Assembly (NCBI GenBank): GCA_965220665.1
Contig: CBDCQQ010000004.1
Coordinates: 248,001 to 312,000 of the forward strand
Length of the DNA: 64,000 bases
Origin: JAJDZL01 sp965220665
GTDB taxonomy: Bacteria; Pseudomonadota; Gammaproteobacteria; Arenicellales; JAJDZL01
Reading direction: 5' to 3'
Shown here in pieces: positions 44,001 through 52,310 of the stretch. The position numbers and the translations under genes were made by a program. The notes below the pieces were generated by a model. That model was not told where the DNA came from. It made no database searches and saw only the letters and a list, made by a program, of their open reading frames with translations. Numbering within the stretch: position 1 is the first letter of the stretch; each line of letters begins with the position of its first letter.

Positions 44001-45006
44001 TTCCTGTTGCACCTGCATCACGGATTTCTCCCCCTGCCCCGGTCGCTGCTCCGGGAAATGGCGATATGGCAGTTGGATGATTGTGAGTTTCGGCTTTGAA
44101 AATAATATGAGCAGGCTCTTCTGGTAAGTACTGATACTCGCGATCAGTGCCAGTTGGAGCAAATGGTTTGGCTTTTCTTCCTTCAATCACTGCAGCGTTA
44201 TCCTTATAGGCAACCAATGTACCACCAGGTGCGCGACGGTGTGTTTCTCGAATCATCGAGAACATAGATTCAGGATGCTCATCCCCATCAAAAATCCAGC
44301 TGGAATTGAAAATTTTGTGTCGACAGTGTTCTGAGTTGACTTGAGAGAACATCATTAACTCTGTTTCAGTAGGATTTCTCCCCTCCTTTACACACCATTG
44401 ATTGAGATATTCAAGTTCTGATTCAGAAAGCGCCAATCCCATCTTTCGATTTGCTAAACGCAGCGCTTCTACTCCATCAGCTATCACATTGATAGTAGTG
44501 GTCTGTTTGCGGCTGCTATGCTTAAATATCAGCGAAATCTGATTTGCATTGAATATCACAGACTCCGTCATTCGATCCATCAGCAACATTTCAAAATGGC
44601 GTTTCTGGCTATCACTCAAGTCCTGGTCAGATTGAAAGTTCCACACGACCCCTCTTTCGATTCGATCAATCCCGAAAAATCCGCAACGGTGAAGGATCTC
44701 AGTCGCTTTAGTACTCCAGGGAGAGGTGGTACCTAAGCGTGGCAATACAAGAATGGAATTTTCGGAAAAGAGAGCGCTCTCCCAGACTAATTCTGCGTCA
44801 ACCAGATTGAGTATGTCATCGATCTGATTTTCGAGTCCAGATTGAATTTCAGTTGATAGAAAATAACAGAATCTGGATTGCAGAGATTGCAGGGAAAAGT
44901 CAGCTGATTCGTCAATACTGTTTTGTAGCTGACTTAATTTGAAACTCGATAACGCCGGTGCACCTTTGGCACACAAGACCTGATGGTCGCCACCGGCGTT
45001 CTGCAT
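41062..45006 (-). CDS. purL: Phosphoribosylformylglycinamidine synthase (large PurL)
   Basis: The fourth enzyme of purine synthesis, converting FGAR to FGAM with ATP and glutamine. The single-chain proteobacterial form of 1,314 residues has an N-terminal PurS-like domain (GAPALSSFKLSQLQ), two AIR-synthase-like halves (MMFSQVNSEHCRHKIFNSSW, FKAETHNHPTAISPFPGAAT, DLGAGKNRMGMS, HDRSDGGLLATLCEMAFAG) and a C-terminal glutaminase. The glutaminase has the nucleophile in GVCNGCQV and the His/Glu pair in VAHGEGRAQF. It is the last gene of a dapA-purC-purL run on the minus strand, 80 bases after purC. The identification is firm. Confidence 0.96.
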   Translation of the reverse strand: MQNAGGDHQVLCAKGAPALSSFKLSQLQNSIDESADFSLQSLQSRFCYFLSTEIQSGLENQIDDILNLVDAELVWESALFSENSILVLPRLGTTSPWSTKATEILHRCGFFGIDRIERGVVWNFQSDQDLSDSQKRHFEMLLMDRMTESVIFNANQISLIFKHSSRKQTTTINVIADGVEALRLANRKMGLALSESELEYLNQWCVKEGRNPTETELMMFSQVNSEHCRHKIFNSSWIFDGDEHPESMFSMIRETHRRAPGGTLVAYKDNAAVIEGRKAKPFAPTGTDREYQYLPEEPAHIIFKAETHNHPTAISPFPGAATGAGGEIRDAGATGIGGKPKAGICGFSVSHLRIPGYQQIWESSECRPSRIASPLQIMLEGPIGAASFNNEFGRPNIGGYFRTFEMAGSDSRTRYGYHKPIMFAGGIGNIRPQHIEKKELNEGDVLVVIGGPAMLIGLGGGAASSLGQGSSDEGLDYASVQRSNPEMQRRCQEIIDRCRELGNSSPILSIHDVGAGGLSNAVPEIVHAAGRGADIRLHDIPVDDVGMSPMEIWCNESQERYVLAIQSSELDRFSEICRRENCPWQVIGEVLSSDRFMLSGREGESFAVDVSLEFLLGDIQQPIRNDVVNKRLDMSSAPNISKFKDCVERTLRFPAVADKTFLITIGDRTVSGLVHRDQMVGPWQVPVADASVTIAGYQTYTGEVMSVGERSPIAVIDEAASVRMAVGEALTNLRSSGVNSLSDVKVCANWMASTSIEGECSSLYTAVKSVALEFCVNLGLSIPVGKDSLSMMTEWEESDGEHYQVYSPISLVASAFAPVDDVRKTLTPQLSKIDHSKLFLVDLGAGKNRMGMSVLHQSFEYIGEPVPDVDDISLLAGYFHAVGDLIDRNLLLAYHDRSDGGLLATLCEMAFAGRVGMDIEISHCDDPIQYFFNEELGAVLQIKSKNESCLVEIFRQYGIDSLVHLIGTISDDDEVRISVDGELIFSDARTNLHRIWSELTNQMQSRRDNPDEAQQEYDRILDVSDPGLSFSDFSTESIQKDSLQVGRQHYPSINSGKTPKIAVLREQGVNGHLEMAAAFDKAGFESVDIVMVDLIEGVKTLSEYSGIVLCGGFSFGDVFGAGRGWASLILKQNQLRDMFEAFFSDTSKFALGVCNGCQVMAELKQIVPGADDWPNFVRNRSEQFEARLVMNEITSGKSVFTQDLQGLAIPVAVAHGEGRAQFQDEIAYRKLVENRNVCFQYVDNRKEPTQVYPYNPNGSYGATAGVTNSDGRVTALMPHPERVFRMAQYSWAPEFECEESPWMMFFRNARRWLS

Positions 45007-45086
45007 GAGTCAGGAGAATTCGAATGTCAGGCAACTATTCGATAATGCACTATCGATCAAGTTCCCATTGGCCGAATTGAAGATGT

Positions 45087-45800
45087 TCAAATGCTAGAAA
45101 TTCCCAAGCGCCGAGCGGCGATTTCGTAGGATTCGACGACATTACCGAGGTCCTGTCGATAACGGTCTTTGTCGAGTTTCTCTCGAGTATCAGCATCCCA
45201 CAAACGACACCCATCCGGTGTAAATTCATCGCCAAGTAACAGTTCATTCTGATAGCGTCCGAATTCGAGTTTGAAGTCTACCAGAATAATATTAGCTTCT
45301 CGAAACAGTGGGACTAAAACTGAATTCGTTGCGAATGTCAGCTCAGTCATAACCTGAACTTCTTCATCTGTAGCCCAATCAAATGATCGAATGTGATACT
45401 CATTAATCATGGGGTCGTGAAGTTCGTCATTTTTAAGAAAGAACTCAAATGTGGGAGTTTCGAGCTGTAGTCCATCCTGCACACCTAATCTTCTGCATAT
45501 GGAGCCAGTCGCAATATTTCTGACAACACATTCCACTGGAATCATATCCAGATGTCGGACCAGGGACTTTGTGTCGTCAATCATCTCAATGAAATGAGTT
45601 TTGACTCCCGCATCATCCAACTTTTGCATGATGAACGCATTGAAGTGGTTATTTACCAGTCCTTTGCGACTCAAGGCTTCGGTTTTCAACCCATCAAATG
45701 CTGATGTGTCATCCCTGAACTCCATCAGTAAAGTGTTGTTATCGTCAGTCGCAAAAATAGACTTCGCTTTACCGGAGTACATCAAGGTACTCTGATTCAT
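45087..45800 (-). CDS. purC: Phosphoribosylaminoimidazole-succinocarboxamide synthase
   Basis: This enzyme joins aspartate to CAIR in purine synthesis (SAICAR synthetase). The 237-residue protein matches E. coli PurC in length. It has YSGKAKSIFATDD at the start, DDTSAFDG, LSRKGLVNNHFNAFI, PVECVVRNIATGS, LVDFKLEFGR and the C-terminal GDEFTPDGCRLWD with the catalytic acids. It follows dapA by 54 bases and precedes purL by 80 bases on the same strand. In many Gammaproteobacteria bamC lies between dapA and purC; here it does not. The identification is firm. Confidence 0.96.
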   Translation of the reverse strand: MNQSTLMYSGKAKSIFATDDNNTLLMEFRDDTSAFDGLKTEALSRKGLVNNHFNAFIMQKLDDAGVKTHFIEMIDDTKSLVRHLDMIPVECVVRNIATGSICRRLGVQDGLQLETPTFEFFLKNDELHDPMINEYHIRSFDWATDEEVQVMTELTFATNSVLVPLFREANIILVDFKLEFGRYQNELLLGDEFTPDGCRLWDADTREKLDKDRYRQDLGNVVESYEIAARRLGISSI

Positions 45801-45854
45801 ATTGAACTCCCGCAGAAAGTGTAAAAATATTTAGTAGAAATGAAATTAAGCCGA

Positions 45855-46730
45855 TTACAGTACGTCTGCACCTATCATCGCTGCACGCACGGAGCTCTGA
45901 GCCTCTTCGGTCAGAGGCACTAGTGGCAAACGCAAGCAGTTTTCAATCAACCCCTGCTGAGACACACCCCACTTGGCAGGAATTGGATTCGATTCGATGA
46001 ACATCGCCTCGTGCAAAGGATTGAGCTTGTCGTTCAGTTGTCTTGCTCGTTCTGCATCACCAGAAACTGCGGCAGTGCACATCTCATGCATTAGTTTCGG
46101 TGCGACATTCGCTGTAACTGAAATTGTGCCTTTACCGCCAACCAGCATTAATTCAAGTGCAGCTGTATCCTGCCCCGAGTATGAAACAAAGTCATCACCC
46201 GATTGTTCAATCAAATTTTTCCCGCGTTCGATGTCGGCCGTGGCATCCTTAATACCAATAATGTTGTCGATGTGGCTCAGGCGTATGGCTGTGCTGTTTT
46301 GCAAGTCAACTGATGTTCGACCTGGGACGTTGTATAGAATCTGTGGTATCGGTACCGATTCGGCTATCAACTTAAAGTGTTGATACAACCCTTCCTGGGT
46401 GGGTTTATTGTAGTAAGGCACTACCAAAAGACAAGCATTTGCACCGAGTTCCAAGGCGACTTTAGTTAACTCCAAAGCCTCTGCAGTGCTATTTGAACCA
46501 GTCCCTGCAATGACGGGGACGCGTCCCGCAGCTGCTTGAATTGTTTTTTTGATAACTGTATGATGTTCATCGTGACTTAACGTGGCAGATTCTCCTGTAG
46601 TACCAACCGACACGATACCATCTGTTCCCTGTCCAACATGATGGTCAACAAGTTTTACCAGAGAATCCAGATCTAAAGACCCGTCTTCGTGCATTGGGGT
46701 GACTATTGCAACTATACTGCCAGTAATCAT
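45855..46730 (-). CDS. dapA: 4-hydroxy-tetrahydrodipicolinate synthase
   Basis: The first enzyme of the lysine/diaminopimelate branch, condensing pyruvate and aspartate semialdehyde. The 291-residue TIM barrel has GTTGESATL (43-51), Tyr133 in LYNVPGRTS and the Schiff-base lysine Lys161 in GIKDAT, all at the same positions as in E. coli DapA. The start is ATG at 46730. It heads the dapA-purC-purL run. The region upstream (46731-47158) must contain the promoter; a GCCCA/TGGGC hairpin near 46781-46793 is present but not clearly regulatory. The identification is firm. Confidence 0.96.
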   Translation of the reverse strand: MITGSIVAIVTPMHEDGSLDLDSLVKLVDHHVGQGTDGIVSVGTTGESATLSHDEHHTVIKKTIQAAAGRVPVIAGTGSNSTAEALELTKVALELGANACLLVVPYYNKPTQEGLYQHFKLIAESVPIPQILYNVPGRTSVDLQNSTAIRLSHIDNIIGIKDATADIERGKNLIEQSGDDFVSYSGQDTAALELMLVGGKGTISVTANVAPKLMHEMCTAAVSGDAERARQLNDKLNPLHEAMFIESNPIPAKWGVSQQGLIENCLRLPLVPLTEEAQSSVRAAMIGADVL

Positions 46731-47158
46731 AATAGTTTGTGCTCCAGTAACCGATTTTCTGTCATACGCCTCAAGAATTGCCCACGCTGGGCGTAGCCAA
46801 ATTGGCCAAAAGAAATAAAATATGAGTATGGCATTTATCCAATGCCCGTCATAATTGAAAGGAACATATAAAGCGAAAAATTAACGCACCACTCGCTTGA
46901 TCAGCCCACTGTGATCTTTCACTCCCTCAACTCGTTAATATATCCAATCTTGTTCCGATTACGAAGACAATATGATTCGCCGATATGCAATTCAAAGTGA
47001 ATCCATACTCAATTTTATGAACAACCTTTCAACTAGTGCTTTTTCAACGAGTAAAATTTCTTTCGCACTCAACGTCTTGCTCGTTGATTCTCCCTTTTCA
47101 GCTATGGGTCACTCTAAACCTGAACCCGTAAGTTTGCTAAATCACCACCAGTTAGAAA
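46731..47158. other. Intergenic region between divergent dapA and the adenosyltransferase gene
   Basis: About 430 bases. A 72-codon frame at 46972-47190 has no recognisable content and overlaps the adenosyltransferase start. I looked for a cobalamin riboswitch ahead of the adenosyltransferase gene and for a lysine riboswitch ahead of dapA, and found no conserved core of either. A short palindrome (GCCCA/TGGGC, near 46781-46793) is the only structure noted. Confidence 0.45.
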
Positions 47159-47758
47159 ATGGGAAACAGGCTATCAAAAATTTACACTAGAACCGGAGAT
47201 GATGGCACAACCGGACTTGGGGACGGCAGTCGTACAGCAAAGGATTCCGATCGCATCGAAGCATTGGGAGCCATTGATGAACTCAATAGCTGCATCGGTC
47301 AAGTTCTGGCTCTCGAAATTCCAGACGATGTTGATCAATGCCTCTTTGAGGTACAGCACACGTTGTTTGATATCGGCGGGGAAATGTGTATTCCAGAATT
47401 TCGGATGGTCGACCAAGACCGCGTTGATGCACTAGAAACTCAACTTGATAGATTTAACGAAAACCTTGAACCGCTTAAGGAATTCATACTGCCCGGCGGG
47501 ACAGAGGCTGCTTCAATTTGTCACAGCGCGAGAAGCATTTGTCGACGTGCCGAACGCAGAGTCCACACTCTCGCCCGCAGCGAGGATGTATCAGATGTCT
47601 CTAGACAGTATCTCAACCGTCTCTCTGATCTTCTTTTTGTAGTAGCACGCTACCTCAACAAGAACGCTGGTGGATCTGACGTTCTTTGGAGACACGACAG
47701 GACACGGAAAAAATTCAAACGAAAAAAACAAGGCAAGACGAGTAACTTGACTGTTTAG
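47159..47758 (+). CDS. Cob(I)alamin adenosyltransferase, PduO/MMAB type
   Basis: This enzyme transfers the adenosyl group of ATP to cob(I)alamin to make coenzyme B12. The 199-residue protein has the PduO-type N-terminal ATP site IYTRTGDDGTTGLGDGSR (about 8-25), then RIEALGAIDELNS, then GEMCIPE. The second ATP/cobalamin region is LPGGTEAASICHSARSICRR with AERRVHTLA, followed by YLNRLSDLLFVVARYLN. It is unrelated in fold to CobA/BtuR. The C-terminus is unusually basic (RTRKKFKRKKQGK). The MttB-family protein at 60 kb may also use a corrinoid, so cobalamin chemistry is part of this organism's metabolism. The gene ends in a four-base overlap with convergent ampD. Confidence 0.93.
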   Translation: MGNRLSKIYTRTGDDGTTGLGDGSRTAKDSDRIEALGAIDELNSCIGQVLALEIPDDVDQCLFEVQHTLFDIGGEMCIPEFRMVDQDRVDALETQLDRFNENLEPLKEFILPGGTEAASICHSARSICRRAERRVHTLARSEDVSDVSRQYLNRLSDLLFVVARYLNKNAGGSDVLWRHDRTRKKFKRKKQGKTSNLTV

Positions 47759-48291
47759 CGCACCCTAGACCAGTCAAAATGCGGCCCTGGATCAGTCTTC
47801 CGACCCGGTGCAATTTCCGAGTGCCCAAATATGCGACTTCGATCAATTTTTGGATACTCCTGAAGCAGCAACTCGATAAGCATGTCAAGCGATTCATACT
47901 GATCCTCTTCAAACCGATCCTCATCGCACCCTTCAAGCTCAACACCAATCGAAAAGTCATTCACGCGATCTCTGCCCAGACACTGAGATACTCCGGCATG
48001 CCAGGCTCGCTTGTCTAGCGGGACGAATTGAACAACGCTTCCATTCCTTCGTATGAGCAAGTGAGAAGAAACCTTTAATCCTTCCAGATTGGCAAAATAA
48101 TCATGATCCTGATGATTGAGCATATTACAGAAGAGAGCTTCGATGTAGTTTCCTCCATATATTCCAGGTGGCAAACTAATGGCATGAATTATGATCACCT
48201 CAGGCTCCATACCTGAAGGACGATCGTCAAAGTTTGGCGAACTGATTTGTTCAATACCGTTGATCAGTTGACTGCTACGGTCCAGTTTCAT
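47755..48291 (-). CDS. ampD: 1,6-anhydro-N-acetylmuramyl-L-alanine amidase AmpD
   Basis: A cytoplasmic zinc amidase that cleaves the peptide from recycled anhydro-muropeptides. The 178-residue protein has the zinc ligands His36 (IIIHAISLPPG), His157 (FGHSEIAPGRKTDPG) and Asp167, and the catalytic Glu118 and Lys165. These are shifted by only two or three positions from Citrobacter AmpD. SSHLLIRRNGSVVQFVP and WHAGVSQCLGR are family blocks. There is no signal peptide, as expected for AmpD rather than the periplasmic AmiD. It is convergent with the adenosyltransferase gene, with a four-base overlap. No ampE or ampR is visible next to it. Confidence 0.93.
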   Translation of the reverse strand: MKLDRSSQLINGIEQISSPNFDDRPSGMEPEVIIIHAISLPPGIYGGNYIEALFCNMLNHQDHDYFANLEGLKVSSHLLIRRNGSVVQFVPLDKRAWHAGVSQCLGRDRVNDFSIGVELEGCDEDRFEEDQYESLDMLIELLLQEYPKIDRSRIFGHSEIAPGRKTDPGPHFDWSRVR

Positions 48292-48493
48292 CGCTTATCC
48301 AAGAATTTTTTTCTGATTTTATTTCATTGGATTTACGAGGTTTCAATGACAGTTCCAGACTTCAATCAAAACCGAACAAGCACTAATTGACGGTTGGTCT
48401 CAGAGCCATGTGGCCTCCAATTCAAATCAACGTTCTTGTCTATAATCAGTGCCAATTTATCAGGGCAACCCAGACGCAAATTCATACATTCTG

Positions 48494-51400
48494 ATGGTAC
48501 ATACCACCCCCACCCGCTGGCAATTCTGGATTGATCGTGGAGGCACGTTCACCGACATCGTTGCCGTTGACCCAAACGGTCGATTGCACACGCACAAGTT
48601 GCTGTCTGAAAACCCCGAACACTATCAGGATGCTGCAATTCAGGGAATCCGAGATTTCTTGAACCTTAATGGCGAACCCATCAGTTCTGATCTGGTTACT
48701 TCTGTCAAGATGGGAACAACCGTCGCAACAAACTCCCTTCTTGAGCGAACTGGTGAACGATGCGTTCTGGTTACCACAAGAGGTTTCAAGGATGCTCTCA
48801 GAATTGGTTATCAAACTCGACCCGAACTCTTTGCCCGACATATCAAACTTCCAGATCTGCTGTACGAGCAAGTCATCGAAGTTGATCAGCGGCACAGTGT
48901 GTCAGGAGACGTGCTGGTTGAATTGAATCACGATGCCGCATACACAAGCCTCAAAGCGGTATATGACACTGGGATTCGGGCATGCGCCATTGTATTTCTT
49001 CACGGTTACCGTTACTACCAACATGAAAAAGAAGTCGCTGACATTGCACGTCAGATCGGTTTTACTCAAATTTCGACTTCTCATGAAACCAGCCCATTAA
49101 TGAAACTCATTGGAAGAGGAGATACTACAGTCGTCGATGCTTACCTCTCGCCGGTTCTTCGACACTACGTCAATCAAATTGCCAGCGAGTTGCACGGAGT
49201 TCGTCTGATGTTCATGCAATCGAACGGTGGGCTAACTGATGCCAGGCAGTTTCAGGGCAAAGACAGCATTCTGTCAGGCCCTGCAGGTGGTGTTGTCGGT
49301 GCTGTTGAAACCAGTAAAATTGCGAACTTCAACAAGATCATCGCATTTGATATGGGTGGTACGTCAACGGATGTATCTCATTACGCAGGTAAATACGAAC
49401 GCGCCTACGACACATTCGTTGCAGGAGTCCGAATTCGTTCACCGATTATGCGTATTCACACCGTCGCAGCTGGCGGTGGTTCTATCCTTAAGTTTGATGG
49501 GTTGAAATACCGTGTTGGACCCGAATCTGCAGGTGCCAACCCCGGACCAGCCTGTTATCGTCGAAACGGGCCGCTCACCATTACTGACTGCAACCTGATT
49601 CTGGGCAAACTGCAGCCAGAATTTTTCCCACGTATTTTTGGCCCGAATGGTAACCAGCCACTTGATATTGAAACTGTCGAGAGTCAGTTTTCCGAGCTTG
49701 CAGACTCGATTCGATTGCAAACGGGAGATGTTCGATCGGCACACGGCGTCGCCGAGGGGTTTCTCAAGATTGCCGTCGACAACATGGCCAATGCCATCAA
49801 GAAAATTTCTGTGCAACGTGGCTACGACATCACAGAATATACCCTTTGCAGTTTCGGAGGTGCTGGTGGGCAGCATGCGTGCCTCGTCGCCGACGCTCTG
49901 GGAATTGAAACCGTCTTCATCCATCCTTACGCTGGCGTCCTGTCAGCCTATGGCATCGGATTGGCTGATGTTCGCGTCATTCATGAAGAAGCGGTGGAAG
50001 ATCGACTCTCTGACCAACTGATTTCGGCTCTCGAACTACGCTATTCAGAACTTTGCGAACGAGCAACTGATGAAGTAACGAAACAGGAAATTGAAGCGCA
50101 GAACATTGATTTGCAAAAACGAATACACGTACGCTATGAAGGCACCGATTCTGCCGTTGAAGTTGCGAGTGGCGACTGTGACACCATTCGCAGTCAGTTT
50201 GAAGAAAGCCACAAACAGCGCTACGGATTTATCATGCCAGATAAAGAAGTGATGGTCGAAGCAATTTCAGTTGAAGCCATCGGCAACACCAGAATGCATG
50301 TGGAGGAGGAAAATCCAATTCTACCTCGTTCTTCTCCTCTTGAGCCAAGCGGTACCGCTCAAATGTATTTTTCGGGCAGTTTTCACGAATCAAACGTGTA
50401 CGTAAGAGAAGCACTGCATCCTGGTGATACCGTTGCAGGACCGGCAATCATTATCGAGTCGACTGGTACGACCATTGTCGAGCAGGGCTGGGCTCTTGAG
50501 ACAACCCGACACAACCACTTGATTCTAAGAAGAATAGCACCTCGCCCCAAACAGAAAGTCGTAGGTACGGATGCTGACCCAGTAATGCTTGAGGTGTTCA
50601 ACAATCTGTTTATGTCGATTGCTGAACAGATGGGTGCATCTCTGGAAAACTCCGCTTATTCTGTCAATATTAAAGAACGTCTGGATTTTTCATGCGCAAT
50701 CTTCGACGCTCAAGGCGACCTGGTAGCCAACGCTCCGCATATGCCGGTTCACCTTGGCTCTATGAGTGAGTCGGTGCACATTGTGATACGCAATCGTAAA
50801 GGCAGAATGAAACCGGGCGACTCCTACATCCTCAACAATCCTTATAACGGTGGTACCCACCTGCCCGACATCACTGTCATCACACCCGTATTCGAACAGG
50901 TTGAAGGCAAAATCCTGTTTTATGTAGCTTCGCGCGGACATCATGCCGATGTGGGTGGAATCACACCTGGTTCAATGCCACCTGACAGTCATGTAATAGA
51001 AGAGGAAGGGGTGTTAATTGACGATGTTCAACTCATCGACCAAGGTCGGTTTTTGGAAAGTGAGATCAGGGATGTGCTATTGGGTGCGCAGTATCCGGTG
51101 CGTAACATTGAACAGAACCTGGCGGACATTAAAGCCCAGGTTGCAGCAAATGAAAAAGGCGTGCAGGAACTAAGAACAATGGTGAATCACTTTGGTCTTG
51201 ATGTTGTCATTGCATACATGCAGCACGTTCAGGATAACGCTGAAGGGGCAGTCAAGAATGTCCTTAAAGCACTCAGAGATGGGCACTTTCGCTATGAAAT
51301 GGACGATGGCAGTGCCATTGAAGTTACCATTTCAGTCAACCAGGAAAACCAGAGCGCAGTAGTTGACTTTACCGGAACCTCCTCTCAGCGCGAAAACAAT

Positions 51401-52105
51401 TTCAATGCCCCCTCCTCTGTTGCCAGAGCCGCAGTAATGTACGTTTTCAGAACACTGGTTGAGGACGTCATCCCAATGAATGAGGGCTGCCTTAAGCCAA
51501 TCAAAATCATCATTCCTGACGGCTGTATGCTAAAGCCTGTATATCCCGCAGCAGTGGTTGCCGGCAACGTCGAAACCTCACAGTACATCACAGATACGCT
51601 TTATGGAGCACTTGGTGTAATGGCTGCGGCTCAGGGCACAATGAACAATTTGACGTTTGGAAACGAAAAGTACCAGTACTATGAAACAATTTGTGGAGGG
51701 TCTGGAGCAGGACCCGATTTTGATGGTGCGGATGCGGTTCACACACACATGACTAACGCAAAACTAACTGATCCCGAGATTCTGGAGTGGCGATTTCCGA
51801 TCCGTTTGGAGAGTTTTGAGATTCGACACAATAGTGGCGGTCGCGGCCGACAAAGAGGTGGCAATGGAGCGATTCGAAAACTTCGATTTCTAGAACCGAT
51901 GACAGCCGCAATTCTCTCTGGACATAGAATCATCCCGCCTTACGGTGTTGATGGTGGTGAGTCTGGTCAAACGGGACGCAATTACGTTATTCGAGCAGAT
52001 GGCAGTGTGGAGAGGTTGGGTTCGACAGATCGAACCGAAATGAATTCAGATGATGTTTTCGTGGTTGAAACACCAGGCGGCGGCGCATTCGGTAAGTCGA
52101 ACTAG
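48494..52105 (+). CDS. Fused hydantoinase/5-oxoprolinase (OplAH type)
   Basis: A single chain of about 1,200 residues joining HyuA and HyuB domains, the organisation of ATP-dependent 5-oxoprolinase. That enzyme opens 5-oxoproline, a breakdown product of glutathione, to glutamate. The N-terminal half shows the ATPase entry motif WIDRGGTFTDIVA and the core VAFDMGGTSTDVSH-like block (here IIAFDMGGTSTDVSHY). The second half has NIKERLDFSCAIFDAQGDL, NNPYNGGTHLPDITV, SRGHHADVGGITPGSMPPDS and GSGAGPDFDGADAVHTHMTN. I start at the ATG at 48494, because the frame to 48449 adds no conserved residues. Separate HyuA/HyuB proteins act on N-methylhydantoin or acetone, so other substrates are possible. gshA at 10.3 kb fits glutathione turnover. 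Confidence 0.9.
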   Translation: MVHTTPTRWQFWIDRGGTFTDIVAVDPNGRLHTHKLLSENPEHYQDAAIQGIRDFLNLNGEPISSDLVTSVKMGTTVATNSLLERTGERCVLVTTRGFKDALRIGYQTRPELFARHIKLPDLLYEQVIEVDQRHSVSGDVLVELNHDAAYTSLKAVYDTGIRACAIVFLHGYRYYQHEKEVADIARQIGFTQISTSHETSPLMKLIGRGDTTVVDAYLSPVLRHYVNQIASELHGVRLMFMQSNGGLTDARQFQGKDSILSGPAGGVVGAVETSKIANFNKIIAFDMGGTSTDVSHYAGKYERAYDTFVAGVRIRSPIMRIHTVAAGGGSILKFDGLKYRVGPESAGANPGPACYRRNGPLTITDCNLILGKLQPEFFPRIFGPNGNQPLDIETVESQFSELADSIRLQTGDVRSAHGVAEGFLKIAVDNMANAIKKISVQRGYDITEYTLCSFGGAGGQHACLVADALGIETVFIHPYAGVLSAYGIGLADVRVIHEEAVEDRLSDQLISALELRYSELCERATDEVTKQEIEAQNIDLQKRIHVRYEGTDSAVEVASGDCDTIRSQFEESHKQRYGFIMPDKEVMVEAISVEAIGNTRMHVEEENPILPRSSPLEPSGTAQMYFSGSFHESNVYVREALHPGDTVAGPAIIIESTGTTIVEQGWALETTRHNHLILRRIAPRPKQKVVGTDADPVMLEVFNNLFMSIAEQMGASLENSAYSVNIKERLDFSCAIFDAQGDLVANAPHMPVHLGSMSESVHIVIRNRKGRMKPGDSYILNNPYNGGTHLPDITVITPVFEQVEGKILFYVASRGHHADVGGITPGSMPPDSHVIEEEGVLIDDVQLIDQGRFLESEIRDVLLGAQYPVRNIEQNLADIKAQVAANEKGVQELRTMVNHFGLDVVIAYMQHVQDNAEGAVKNVLKALRDGHFRYEMDDGSAIEVTISVNQENQSAVVDFTGTSSQRENNFNAPSSVARAAVMYVFRTLVEDVIPMNEGCLKPIKIIIPDGCMLKPVYPAAVVAGNVETSQYITDTLYGALGVMAAAQGTMNNLTFGNEKYQYYETICGGSGAGPDFDGADAVHTHMTNAKLTDPEILEWRFPIRLESFEIRHNSGGRGRQRGGNGAIRKLRFLEPMTAAILSGHRIIPPYGVDGGESGQTGRNYVIRADGSVERLGSTDRTEMNSDDVFVVETPGGGAFGKSN

Positions 52106-52251
52106 CTGAATTTACAAACGACATCAACGAATAGTCTTTAGGATCTATCTGTGAAATCCAAGCACTGAAAGAGAGCGAACTTTTGAAGTCCTGCATTCCA
52201 ACAATCCTGAAAATTATTGTGTTGCGATGCAATATACTTATTTTGAACTCT

Positions 52252-52280
52252 TTGACTCAGTGATACATCGCTGATAAATC
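52252..52280 (+). promoter_or_regulatory. Candidate promoter of aceA
   Basis: TTGACT (52252-52257), a 17-base spacer and TAAATC (52275-52280). The -35 is good and the -10 poor. A start near 52287 would give a leader of only about 24 bases before the ATG at 52311, with GGAG seven bases before it. Confidence 0.35.
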
Positions 52281-52310
52281 GATTATTTTCAAACATATGG
52301 AGCATAGGGC

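Noticed and set aside
46731..47158. Possible cobalamin or lysine riboswitch ahead of the adenosyltransferase or dapA
   Set aside because: No B12-box-like or lysine-aptamer core could be found by eye on either strand.
10311..52105. gshA and the 5-oxoprolinase gene as one functional cluster
   Set aside because: They are almost 40 kb apart with many unrelated genes between; only a metabolic link is suggested, not a genetic one.
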